From: Novosphingopyxis sp038234155
Lineage (GTDB): Bacteria; Pseudomonadota; Alphaproteobacteria; Sphingomonadales; Sphingomonadaceae
Direction of reading: 5' to 3'
NCBI GenBank assembly: GCA_038234155.1
Contig: JBBSUT010000108.1
Coordinates: forward strand, 1-8,222
Length of the DNA stretch: 8,222 nt
Shown here: positions 1-6,332 of the stretch, piece by piece
Layout of the letters: every line of letters begins with the position of its first letter
Numbering within the stretch: the stretch's first letter is position 1
The notes under the pieces: model-generated
What the model saw: only the letters and a program-made list of their open reading frames with translations
What the model was told of the DNA's origin: nothing
Databases searched by the model: none
Program-made: the position numbers and the translations under genes

Positions 1-123
1 GTCATTCCGGTCAGGCTACGCCCTCCCTGCATGACACCCCGCATCGGCATTTCGAGGAAACAATCGGCAGACAATCCACTTATCTATTGCCAATCACTGT
101 CCAGACAAACCGAGCCACCTCTG
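1..123. other. Short flank, no gene seen
   Basis: These bases lie downstream of the minus-strand membrane protein gene that ends at 124. I see no open frame with a recognisable product, no RNA gene and no hairpin followed by a T-run that would be a clear terminator for that gene. Confidence 0.4.
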
Positions 124-945
124 TCAACCTGATATCAGGGGTTGCCCTCCAATCGCCTGTAAGAAGACAGCGACCGCGAGCGCGACATAGGCCATCGAAC
201 CGCCAATCAGCATCGGCCAACGCACCTTTGCGGGAAGAACGGCGACGAGCATGCCGATGATCGGGATGACCTGTTGTGCATGGATGCCGAGGAAGTGGGC
301 AATACGCAAATCGCCGCCGCTTCGGTTCCAGCCGAAGATTGGCACGTGCCCGCCGATAACACCGACCGAATGCCCAGTTTGTTGCGCCATGTAACCGCCA
401 AACCCGCCGCCAAGCAGAAAGGACAGCACGAGGCCGATTACTACCGATGCGACGAACTCCCGTTGCAGCCCATCGGTCGGTCGGCGTGCGATCTCCCAAG
501 CGAGGGGGAGGCTCGTGCTAACCAGCAAGACGGCTCCGAGGCCCATGACCCCATACATAATTTCGTAAAAAGTTGAGGAGCGATTGAAATGCGAGGCGAG
601 ACCGTGCGCTGCTTGCCAGATGAGATAAGTCAATTCGAGCGATCCTGCCGCGACGAGCACGAAAACCGTCCAGCGTAGCATGGGCGCGTGACGCCGCTCC
701 GGCCGCACATAGCCGAAGAACCATGCCGCGGTAATCGAGAACACCGCGACAGAAAAAAGGAACTTGGCGGGCTTGGCCCAGATGTTCACGCCATCGATGG
801 TGCGTGGATCGAGGACCCCGGCCAACAGTGCCAGCAGCGTGAGTGGCAGCAGCGCCACGCCGTAGGTCGCGAGAGTCCGCTGGCGCGCAAACAATTCGCG
901 GATGCTCGGGAATGCCAGAAACCCGTCCAAGGCACCGCTTGTCAT
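124..945 (-). CDS. Seven-helix integral membrane protein of unknown function
   Basis: A 273-residue protein if it starts at the ATG at 945. The frame stays open to 1044, but that part lies inside the upstream gene. Starting at 945 gives the four-base overlap ATGA with the stop of the ABA4-like gene, typical of translational coupling, so I prefer it. Hydrophobic stretches near residues 26-46, 58-80, 91-113, 127-151, 164-188, 216-238 and 243-265 suggest seven membrane helices and no large soluble domain. Before and in helix six is the stretch GGDLRIAHFLGIHAQQ (210-225), with His217 and His222 five apart; paired histidines entering a helix could bind metal or haem, but that is only a guess. No family name can be given. 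It is co-transcribed with the ABA4-like gene and diverges from a LytTR regulator, which suggests one regulated membrane module. Confidence 0.85.
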   Translation of the reverse strand: MTSGALDGFLAFPSIRELFARQRTLATYGVALLPLTLLALLAGVLDPRTIDGVNIWAKPAKFLFSVAVFSITAAWFFGYVRPERRHAPMLRWTVFVLVAAGSLELTYLIWQAAHGLASHFNRSSTFYEIMYGVMGLGAVLLVSTSLPLAWEIARRPTDGLQREFVASVVIGLVLSFLLGGGFGGYMAQQTGHSVGVIGGHVPIFGWNRSGGDLRIAHFLGIHAQQVIPIIGMLVAVLPAKVRWPMLIGGSMAYVALAVAVFLQAIGGQPLISG

Positions 946-1394
946 GACCGCGCTTTTCGCAGCGAAGGTCGCAGGGTCACGCGGCGGATACAAAGGAAGA
1001 GGAGCAGACCTGCCGGTCCCAACAAGAACGTGAGCGGCAAGCACGCCAGCAGGAATAGGGGGTGGATTCGTTCCTCAATACCCGTGCGTGCGATCCAGGT
1101 GCCGACAAACAAGTCGAAAGCGAGATAGTGAAGCCAGCCCGCGACTAGGGCCGCGTCGCTTGCGAACAGACGTCGCACTTCGGCCACCGATCCGAATCCT
1201 CCACCCGGACTTTCGCCGAAGCCCCGGTGTATCAGGACCACATAGGCTACCGCCAGGGTCGCCGGGACGACTAGGCTGGTCGCCCGCCAGGTCCAAACTC
1301 GCATCGGTGCAACGAACAGCGATAGGGCGAGCGCAAGCCAGCAGGGTAGAGCGAGCATATTGGCAGCTGAAAAGATCGTATCGGGTGGCAACAT
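942..1394 (-). CDS. ABA4-like (DUF4281) membrane protein
   Basis: A 150-residue protein when read from the ATG at 1394; an in-frame ATG at 1439 would add 15 residues. The inner start is preferred because MLPPDTIFSAANMLALPCW resembles the usual N-terminus of this family, where a short lead is followed at once by the first helix. Four hydrophobic segments are seen near 8-28, 38-56, 82-102 and 112-136. The family signature is clear: AGWLHYLAFDLFVGTWI (85-101), and later PLTFLLGPAGLLLF (120-133). In plants ABA4 is needed for neoxanthin formation on the abscisic acid route; the function of bacterial members is not established. Sphingomonads make hydroxylated carotenoids, so a pigment or lipid role is possible but not shown here. 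Its stop overlaps the start of the next gene. Confidence 0.85.
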   Translation of the reverse strand: MLPPDTIFSAANMLALPCWLALALSLFVAPMRVWTWRATSLVVPATLAVAYVVLIHRGFGESPGGGFGSVAEVRRLFASDAALVAGWLHYLAFDLFVGTWIARTGIEERIHPLFLLACLPLTFLLGPAGLLLFLCIRRVTLRPSLRKARS

Positions 1395-1514
1395 GGACGA
1401 GCTTTCGTATGGAGCGGCAAGGCTGAGATTGCTTGCCATCCCACGCCACGCTAGCCCTTGTTTCGCGACCGGTGCCGTTTCTTCGCGAATGGTGCGATGC
1501 TAGATAGGGCAATG
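1395..1514. promoter_or_regulatory. Divergent promoter region of ABA4-like and LytTR genes
   Basis: About 120 bases separate the preferred starts of the minus-strand ABA4-like gene (1394) and the plus-strand LytTR gene (1515). Both promoters must lie here or overlap the gene starts. I cannot pick convincing -35/-10 boxes. The notable content is the direct repeat at 1462-1495. Upstream of the ATG pair at 1512/1515 is AGATAGGGCA, whose AGGG sits 5 bases before the ATG at 1515, a usable ribosome binding site that favours this start. Confidence 0.5.
1462..1495. promoter_or_regulatory. 20-bp-period direct repeat, candidate LytTR operator
   Basis: TTCGCGACCGGTGC at 1462-1475 recurs as TTCGCGAATGGTGC at 1482-1495, with 12 of 14 bases equal and a centre-to-centre distance of 20 bp. 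LytTR proteins are known to bind pairs of direct repeats about two helical turns apart, on one face of the DNA. The repeat sits just before a LytTR gene and in front of a divergent operon, so an autoregulatory and divergent operator is the natural reading. The match to any published LytTR consensus is not close, so the assignment rests on geometry and place. Confidence 0.45.
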
Positions 1515-2276
1515 ATGAAGGAAGTTCCTGCACGCTGGCGCCGCCCCGCCGCCGATCTTGTTTTGCTTGTAGCAATCGGCATTTTTCTGGCTTTGATCTC
1601 GCCTTACGCGAGCGGCGTACTCGCGTTCTTGCCGCGTCTGATCTACTGGATTGGCTGTATCGTCGGCGGCGGCGTGATTGGTTTCACATGCGAGCGGCTG
1701 ATCGGTTTAAGAATGCCGCCCGGATGGCGTCGCCTGTTCGTTGCTGCGGTCACAATGACCCCGCCCGTGGCGCTGTTGGTTTTCGCAACCGGGGCAGCAA
1801 TGGGTATCCAGCGCTTCAACGTCGCAAGTGCGGCCAACCTTCTCTGGCAGGTATTTGTGATCTCTCTTCCGGTTCTCGCAGTTCGTTCGCTCGTCTGGCG
1901 AGCGCCAGTCACCATCGTCGAGACGCGCACGATCGTCAAAACTCCGGTTCCGATGGAGGAGGTAGCTTTTCGACAACGCCTGTCCTCAAGGCGAAGAACG
2001 GCGCGGCTGATCGCTGTCGAGGCTGACGACCATTATGTTCGAGTCCACACCAATGACGGGACGGAATTGGTGACGCTTCGGTTTGCGGATGCTTTGGCCG
2101 AGCTGACCGGAGCCGAGGGAATGCAAATCCATCGATCATGGTGGGTTGCGAACGACGCAATCGAAGCCGTGCGGTGGCGGCGAGGTGGTGCTGGAGAAGC
2201 GACGCTTTTCGGCAATCTCTACGCCCCGGTCAGCCGGAACCATGCTCCGACCTTGAAGGCGGCAGGCTGGTTCTGA
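1515..2276 (+). CDS. Membrane-anchored LytTR-family transcriptional regulator
   Basis: 253 residues from the ATG at 1515. Longer forms from TTG 1458, ATG 1497 or ATG 1512 are possible, but the first would place the direct repeat inside the gene. Four hydrophobic segments, near residues 14-30, 36-58, 72-95 and 108-128, form an N-terminal membrane part. A short linker leads to a C-terminal LytTR DNA-binding domain at about 152-250. Visible signs are the core ARLIAVEADDHYVRVHT (163-179), LRFADALAEL (188-197), the stretch MQIHRSWWVAND (203-214) and PVSRNHAPTLKAAGW at the end. There is no receiver domain, so this is not a classical two-component response regulator; it probably senses a membrane signal directly or through a partner. 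The divergent ABA4-like/seven-helix operon is the likely target, together with its own gene. The sequence appears intact. Confidence 0.9.
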   Translation: MKEVPARWRRPAADLVLLVAIGIFLALISPYASGVLAFLPRLIYWIGCIVGGGVIGFTCERLIGLRMPPGWRRLFVAAVTMTPPVALLVFATGAAMGIQRFNVASAANLLWQVFVISLPVLAVRSLVWRAPVTIVETRTIVKTPVPMEEVAFRQRLSSRRRTARLIAVEADDHYVRVHTNDGTELVTLRFADALAELTGAEGMQIHRSWWVANDAIEAVRWRRGGAGEATLFGNLYAPVSRNHAPTLKAAGWF

Positions 2277-2615
2277 CATCTTCTGTAGTGTGGCGGCCAT
2301 AGCCTTCAGATAATCCTGGTGTCCCAATCGATCAGCTTCGAAATCAGCGCCCGGTCCCGCCTGTTCGTGGCCGCGATCATAACTCTGAGCCAGAAAGTCT
2401 GCCTCGGGAACGCCGGATCGTTCCCGCTATGGCCGACATTAGGTCGGCTGCCGCCGGGCAAGAACGCGCCCAATTATGGTCATTCCCGATAAGATTTCAG
2501 CTAGTCGATAGCGGACCTTCAAGATTGGGGGGCAAGCGGCGGTTTTACGTTAAGGCTATTCCCGTCGACGAGAGCATAATAGGAACAATCATCAATCTCG
2601 AGTCGCATTCCTATT
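2277..2615. other. Intergenic stretch without a supported gene
   Basis: 339 bases between the LytTR gene and the ImuA-like fragment. Frames are short and their translations show no family I know. It holds the perfect inverted repeat at 2405-2426. I looked for an alphaproteobacterial LexA box (GTTC-N7-GTTC or its complement) before the ImuA-like fragment and found only a half site, GAAC at 2583-2586. Confidence 0.5.
2405..2426. repeat. Perfect 8-bp inverted repeat
   Basis: CGGGAACG at 2405-2412 and CGTTCCCG at 2419-2426 are exact complements around the 6-base loop CCGGAT. No T-run follows on either strand, so it is not a canonical rho-independent terminator. It could be a weak terminator or processing hairpin for the LytTR transcript, or a dimer-binding operator. 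Confidence 0.5.
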
Positions 2616-2918
2616 GTGCCTGTTTCATCAATTTCCCCCCTTCTTATTAGCGTCTCGCCGACGCTTGATCAGCTGTGCGCCACTTTCCCCGCAGCGATGC
2701 TTGCGCGAGGCGAAGGGGGCGCATGGTCGCCTGACGTCGCGTTACCTCCATCGCTATGGGAAATGTTCGGTAGCGGTGATGATGTCGCCGCTGCGGCTCT
2801 GGCGCTGGTCAATGCTTTGCAATGCACCGATGACGGCGCGCCGCCCAAGCCATGGCCGTGGATACAGGACAGAGGCAGCATCCGGCACTCAGGCCGTCTC
2901 TATCTTCGCGGCCTGCCA
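2616..2918 (+). pseudogene. 5' fragment of an ImuA-like (SOS mutagenesis) gene, cut by an IS remnant
   Basis: From a GTG at 2616 the frame gives about 101 residues with the look of an alphaproteobacterial ImuA-type protein: a fragment FGSGDDVAAAALALVNAL (residues 51-68), then PWPWIQDRGSIRHSGRLYLR (79-98). ImuA is a RecA-like accessory protein encoded with ImuB and the DnaE2 polymerase in the SOS mutagenesis cassette. The similarity stops at GLP near 2918. The frame then runs on to 3767 only because it is open antisense to a transposase. The rest of the protein (probably more than 120 residues) is not found on the far side of the IS. The family call comes from remembered motifs and is moderate; the truncation follows from the abrupt switch to IS sequence. 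No LexA operator is seen upstream. Confidence 0.5.
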
Positions 2919-3697
2919 AATTCTACCCGCGCCAGCATTATCCATATTATGTTGCCCGCGCTTAACGGCAGCGATGATAGTGTCGGCATCGGCCTTCCAG
3001 ACGAACGGCCGGGGCTCTTTGAGCGCAGCGAACAGCGTGGTGGTGCGGTTGCGCTTGTAATCGTGCGTCATCGTTCCGCCGCGCCCCTTTTTCAGTGGCA
3101 GTCCCGGCTGGCTGCGATCAAGCGCCTGGATCTGGCTTTTCTCGTCGACCGAGAGGACGATCGCATGGGCGGGCGGATCGACATAGAGCCCGACAACGTC
3201 GTGCAGCTTCTCGGCGAACGCCTTGTCGTTCGACAGCTTGAAGCTACGCCAGCGGTGCGGCGCCAAGCCGTGATCGTGCCATATCTTCACCACCGAGGAG
3301 GCGGCGATGCCGACCGCCTTGGCCATCGCGCGAACCGTCCGCGCGAACCGTCCGCGCGAACCGTCCAGTGCGTCGCTTCGTGGGCAGGAGGCTCCAGCGT
3401 CAGCGCGACCACCTCGTCGACCAGCGCAGGCGCCAACGGCGCGGTGCCCGGCGGCCGGGTGTTGTCGCGCAGCAGGCCGTCCACGCCCTCGGCCATGAAC
3501 CGCTCCTGCCATCGCCAGACGCAGTTCTTCGATTTGCCCGTCGCCGCCATGATCGCCATCGTGCCGACACCGTCGCCGCTGAGCAGAACGATCATGGCAC
3601 GCCAGACGTGCTTTCGTGGTGAGCTCCGGGCGGCGATGATCGCCTCGAGCCGAGCCATGTCGGAAGGGGTGATGTCGAATGTGATACCGCTGCGCAT
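2889..3697 (-). pseudogene. IS630-family transposase, frameshifted and missing its catalytic core
   Basis: Reading starts at the ATG at 3697 (a GTG lies just before it). The N-terminal helix-turn-helix part is normal, including MAIMAATGKSKNCVWRWQER, up to HWTVRA. There a 13-bp unit is present three times instead of once (3327-3365), adding 26 bases and shifting the frame. If two copies are removed the protein continues as HWTVRAMAKAVGIAASSVVK, as in the family. The second frame carries the first catalytic Asp in IVLSVDEKSQIQALDRSQPG and then TTTLFAAL. This joins straight to KEPRPFVWKADADTIIAAVK, which is the C-terminal end of the family. Roughly 110-130 residues, with the second Asp (the LDNYATH-type motif) and the catalytic Glu (the LNAVEGFF-type motif), are missing. 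The last 15 or so codons to 2889 probably read into flanking DNA. It cannot make an active enzyme. Confidence 0.88.
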
Positions 3698-3745
3698 CAC
3701 GCAGACTCGTACAACCCGGGGCCAAGGGAAATCCGTTAGGGCCCT
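2919..3745 (-). mobile_element. IS630-family insertion sequence remnant
   Basis: The span is bounded by the end of ImuA-like homology on the left and by non-coding sequence before the efflux-protein remnant on the right. It holds one broken IS630-type transposase on the minus strand. I could not find matching terminal inverted repeats or a clear TA target duplication. TAACGG occurs at 2963-2968, and its complement CCGTTA at 3734-3739, but this is too short and the left copy lies inside coding sequence. Both boundaries are therefore approximate by tens of bases. The element is too short for a complete IS630 member, which is about 1.1 kb. Confidence 0.7.
3327..3365. repeat. 13-bp unit in triplicate inside the transposase gene
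   Basis: CGCGCGAACCGTC occurs three times in perfect tandem at 3327-3339, 3340-3352 and 3353-3365. One copy restores the expected transposase reading frame, so two copies are an insertion of 26 bases (two modulo three). This looks like replication slippage and is one of two lesions that inactivate the gene. Confidence 0.95.
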
Positions 3746-3847
3746 TTTGTCTCGATTAATCCACTAGCGCCGCAGCATCGAATTCGCCGATCGGGTTGAT
3801 GAGCGGTGCGCGGGAAGCTGTCGAAAATCCTCGGCAGCCGGAGATGC

Positions 3848-4193
3848 TTAGGCCGCCAAGGGCGTGCCGTCGAGCGCGCGATACAGCTGGATAGCGGCTA
3901 AAAGCCCCTTCTGCCGCGAAATAAACTGCCGTCATCGACCTCCTGCAGGCGACGTTCGGCATCAAGCACGGTGCCGAAATCGACGGCGCCTTCACGATAT
4001 TGAATCTCGACGGTGGCGGGCGCCTTTCTCGCTTCGCCCAACTACCGTTGAAACAGATCGAGCCGGACCCGCGATTGCTGTTCGGCGACCAAGGCATTTT
4101 GCGTTTCGACAAGCGCTTGCAGGATGGCTTTGCGATAGGCTTCGACCGCCTCGTGCTGTTCGGCGGTAGCCCGAAACAAATCGTTGCGCCGCC
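3848..4193 (-). pseudogene. C-terminal remnant of a NodT/TolC-type outer-membrane efflux protein
   Basis: The coding direction runs from about 4193 to a TAA at 3850-3848. The start of the similarity is LFRATAEQHEAVEAYRKAIL, then QALVETQNALVAEQQSRVRL, the helical repeat typical of this channel family. An in-frame TAG at 4044-4042 interrupts it. The same frame continues as LGEARKAPATVEIQYREGAV and DFGTVLDAERRLQ, the classic C-terminal motif. A further frameshift near 3930, best explained by loss of one base, precedes the natural end GLLAAIQLYRALDGTPLAA. About the first two thirds of the protein, including the signal peptide, are absent. Such proteins form the outer-membrane duct of tripartite exporters, including type I secretion systems for bacteriocins, which fits the neighbouring ABC gene. 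It abuts that gene head-to-head at about 4184-4193. Confidence 0.8.
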
Positions 4194-5550
4194 ATGTCGG
4201 CGACCTGATGTCACGATTGCGGTCGGTCGATCCGATCCAGTCGATTCTCACGCAAGGGCTGGTCGACACGTTGATCGACGCCTTCCTCGCGGTCACGGCG
4301 CTGATCGTCATGGCGTTGATCAGCGTGCCGTTGATGCCGGTTGTCGTGACCGCCACCGTCCTGATATTGTTGTCCCGGCTCGCCATCTATCCTGTTGTCC
4401 GCCGCCGGATCGAGGAACAGATCCTGGCCGACGCGAGCGAGGACAGCTTCCTCATGGAAACGATGCGCTCGATGCGCGCCATCAAACTCCACGCGCCCGA
4501 AAACCTGCGCCAAAACGGCTGGCGAAATCGCTATGCCGACGTCATCTCGGCCAGCTACCGGTCGAAAATATGCAGCATCTGGACCCGTTTCGCCGAAGGC
4601 TTGATCGGCAGCGGGCAGTTTCTGATCGTCGTCTACGTCGCCGCCTCGGCCGTGGTCGTCAACGAGATGACCATCGGCACGTTACTGGCCTTTCTTGCCT
4701 TTCGGTCGAGCTTCACCGAAGCCGCGACGGCGATGCTCGACCACATGGAAAAATGGTGCTTGCTGTCGGTGCATCTGGAACGACTGTCGGACATCGTGAC
4801 CGAACGGCGCGAAGAGATTGCGGTCGCCCCACCGCGGCGCAATCGCCAGTCGGCCCCGTCGATCGGCGCAGAGGGTGTTCGCTTTCGTTACGGCAGACAG
4901 GAACCCGACGTACTCGACGATCTGTCGTTTCATATCCCGGCCGGCAGTTTCGTCGCGATCATCGACGAATCGGGTGCCGGAAAGTCCACGCCGACGCGGC
5001 TGCTGTTCGGTCCGATGTTACCTTGCTCGGGCAAGTTGCTCGTCAACGGCCAGCCGCTCACCGCGGCGACGCTTGGGCAATGGCGTAGTCCGATCAGCGC
5101 GGTCATGCAGGAAGATCAGCTACAGTCGGGCACGTTGGCCGACAACATCTTCTTCGTCGAGGATCAGCCCGACCAGTCTCGCATCGAAATTGCGGCGCGG
5201 ATGGCGCGCATCCACGATACGACCATCGCGATGCCGATGGGGTATCACAGCCTGGTCGGCGACATGGGGGCGGCACTTTCCGCCGGCCAGCGCCAACGGA
5301 CAATGCGCGCGCGCTCTACCGGACGCCCGACGCCATTTTCCTCGACGAAGGCACCGCCAATCTCGACTAAGAGAATGAGAATGGGATCGCCGATATGTTG
5401 GCGGGGCTCACCATGACGCGGGTTGCCGTGAACCATCGGCCTGCGCTGGTCGAGCGGGCGGAAATGGTGCTGCGGCTGATCAAGGGGCGACTGGAAGGTG
5501 TCACCCCGGCCCGACTGACGCAACCGACGCTGATCGCGTCCGCGCGCTGA
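4184..5550 (+). pseudogene. Truncated, frameshifted peptidase-domain-type (bacteriocin exporter) ABC transporter
   Basis: Similarity begins abruptly at RRHVGDLMSRLRSVDPIQ, which in full-length exporters of this type (about 700 residues) lies in the membrane domain; the C39 peptidase and first helices are gone. Remaining helices are seen from LVDTLIDAFLAVTALIVMAL to IGTLLAFLAFRSSF. The ATPase follows with Walker A ESGAGKST near 4967-4990, where the usual first Gly is Asp (GAC at 4964) and a Pro follows the Thr. The Q-loop AVMQEDQLQSGTLADNIFF and signature LSAGQRQR come next. The frame then breaks at the GC run 5305-5314 (best explained as loss of 4 bases). In the correct frame Walker B is AIFLDEGTANLD, followed by a TAA at 5368-5370 in place of the expected Glu. 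The H-loop VAVNHRPALVERAEMV and the natural stop at 5550 follow. Three separate lesions make it a clear pseudogene. Its likely cargo was a double-glycine-leader peptide, such as that encoded at 7466-7639. Confidence 0.88.
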
Positions 5551-5567
5551 CCGTTTGCCAACGGTTA
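5548..5567. terminator. Hairpin between convergent genes, possible bidirectional terminator
   Basis: TGACCGTT-TGCC-AACGGTTA forms an 8-bp stem with one G-T pair and a 4-base loop. It contains the stop of the ABC pseudogene (TGA 5548-5550) and, on the other strand, the TAA of the oxygenase gene (5567-5565). Neither side has a T-run, so termination would be weak. Confidence 0.35.
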
Positions 5568-6323
5568 TTCGGGTGAAATTGCGGGCGTCCGAAGCCACCC
5601 GGTAACGGCAAACCGCCGTTCAGGGGCGGCGGGCATCACCATCGATACGCTGTGCAGCTGCGGCACCGCGAACAGGTCCAGGCAGTTGAATCGCGGCATC
5701 AGTGCCGTCGCCGAATAGCCGTTGCCGTCGTGGAACATCAGCATCCCGCCCCATTCGATGCGCCAGCGCGGCGTCAGCCCAAACACATAGGCGGCGATCC
5801 GGCCCTTGCCTGCGACATTGTCGTCATGCCCGGTCAGAAAGTCACCGGGACCATAAGCCGTCGCCTGACCGTCGCTGAAACTGATTTCCTCGCTGCCGGT
5901 AACGGCGCGCAAGAACTCGAGCATCGGTGCGCTGTCCATAAGCGCGGAAAACGCATGGAGCGGATTGTCGACATTCGACACCTCAACGCCGTCAGGCACC
6001 CGCAGGCCTTCGTAGCGATACTGAAAGCCGGTCCGCACGCCCGCGTCGATCTGCGCCTGAAGCGCGCGTCTTTGTTTCGCGGTCATCCTCGCGCGATCCT
6101 CGCGATCGAGCTCGAATATGCCGTCGGGGGTGTTAATCAGGTGCCACCAGCCGTCGTGGCATTGGAGATAGTCGTGGAGCGCCGCGACGGCGTCCCGTGT
6201 GAGGAGATTTTCGATGCGGATTCGCCGGTTTGCGGCAAATGCGCGGGCCAGCTCGGCGCGATCGAGGTTGGGGTTCAATGTAAACCCCTGCGAAGGTACG
6301 GCAGCGATGGTGCTATGTTTCAT
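5565..6323 (-). CDS. 2-oxoglutarate/Fe(II)-dependent oxygenase (prolyl-hydroxylase-like)
   Basis: 252 residues from the ATG at 6323, close to the normal size of single-domain members. The fold is shown by the iron ligands in FLTGHDDN (His166, Asp168), the distal ligand His224 in VPQLHSVSMV, and Arg237 in RRFAVTGWLR, which would bind the 2-oxoglutarate carboxylate. WRIEWGGMLMFHD (187-199) is the usual strand between them. These enzymes couple oxidative decarboxylation of 2-oxoglutarate to hydroxylation of a protein, peptide or small molecule. The gene begins 9 bases after the stop of the ParB-like gene, so the two form an operon. Downstream of a peptide precursor gene it may hydroxylate the core peptide: Pro residues in SPCPPS or the many Lys are candidates. 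The substrate is inferred from place only; the enzyme class is firm. It appears intact. Confidence 0.88.
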   Translation of the reverse strand: MKHSTIAAVPSQGFTLNPNLDRAELARAFAANRRIRIENLLTRDAVAALHDYLQCHDGWWHLINTPDGIFELDREDRARMTAKQRRALQAQIDAGVRTGFQYRYEGLRVPDGVEVSNVDNPLHAFSALMDSAPMLEFLRAVTGSEEISFSDGQATAYGPGDFLTGHDDNVAGKGRIAAYVFGLTPRWRIEWGGMLMFHDGNGYSATALMPRFNCLDLFAVPQLHSVSMVMPAAPERRFAVTGWLRTPAISPE

Positions 6324-6332
6324 TGCGCGGAC

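Noticed and set aside
2583..2597. Possible LexA box before the ImuA-like fragment
   Set aside because: GAAC is present but the second GAAC after 7 bases is not; half a site is expected by chance.
3327..3365. Three-copy repeat as a possible CRISPR or iteron array
   Set aside because: The copies are adjacent with no spacers and lie inside a transposase gene, where removing two of them restores the frame; slippage explains it.
2963..3739. TAACGG (2963-2968) and CCGTTA (3734-3739) as terminal inverted repeats of the IS630 remnant
   Set aside because: Only six bases, and the left copy is inside the transposase C-terminal coding part, so it cannot be the element's end.
2616..3767. Long plus-strand frame of 383 codons
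   Set aside because: Only its first 100 codons resemble a protein; from about 2919 it runs antisense to the IS630 transposase, whose motifs are clear on the other strand.
4000..5088. Plus-strand frame of 362 codons
   Set aside because: It crosses from antisense of the efflux-protein remnant into an alternate frame of the ABC transporter; its translation is Arg/Asp-rich with no motif.
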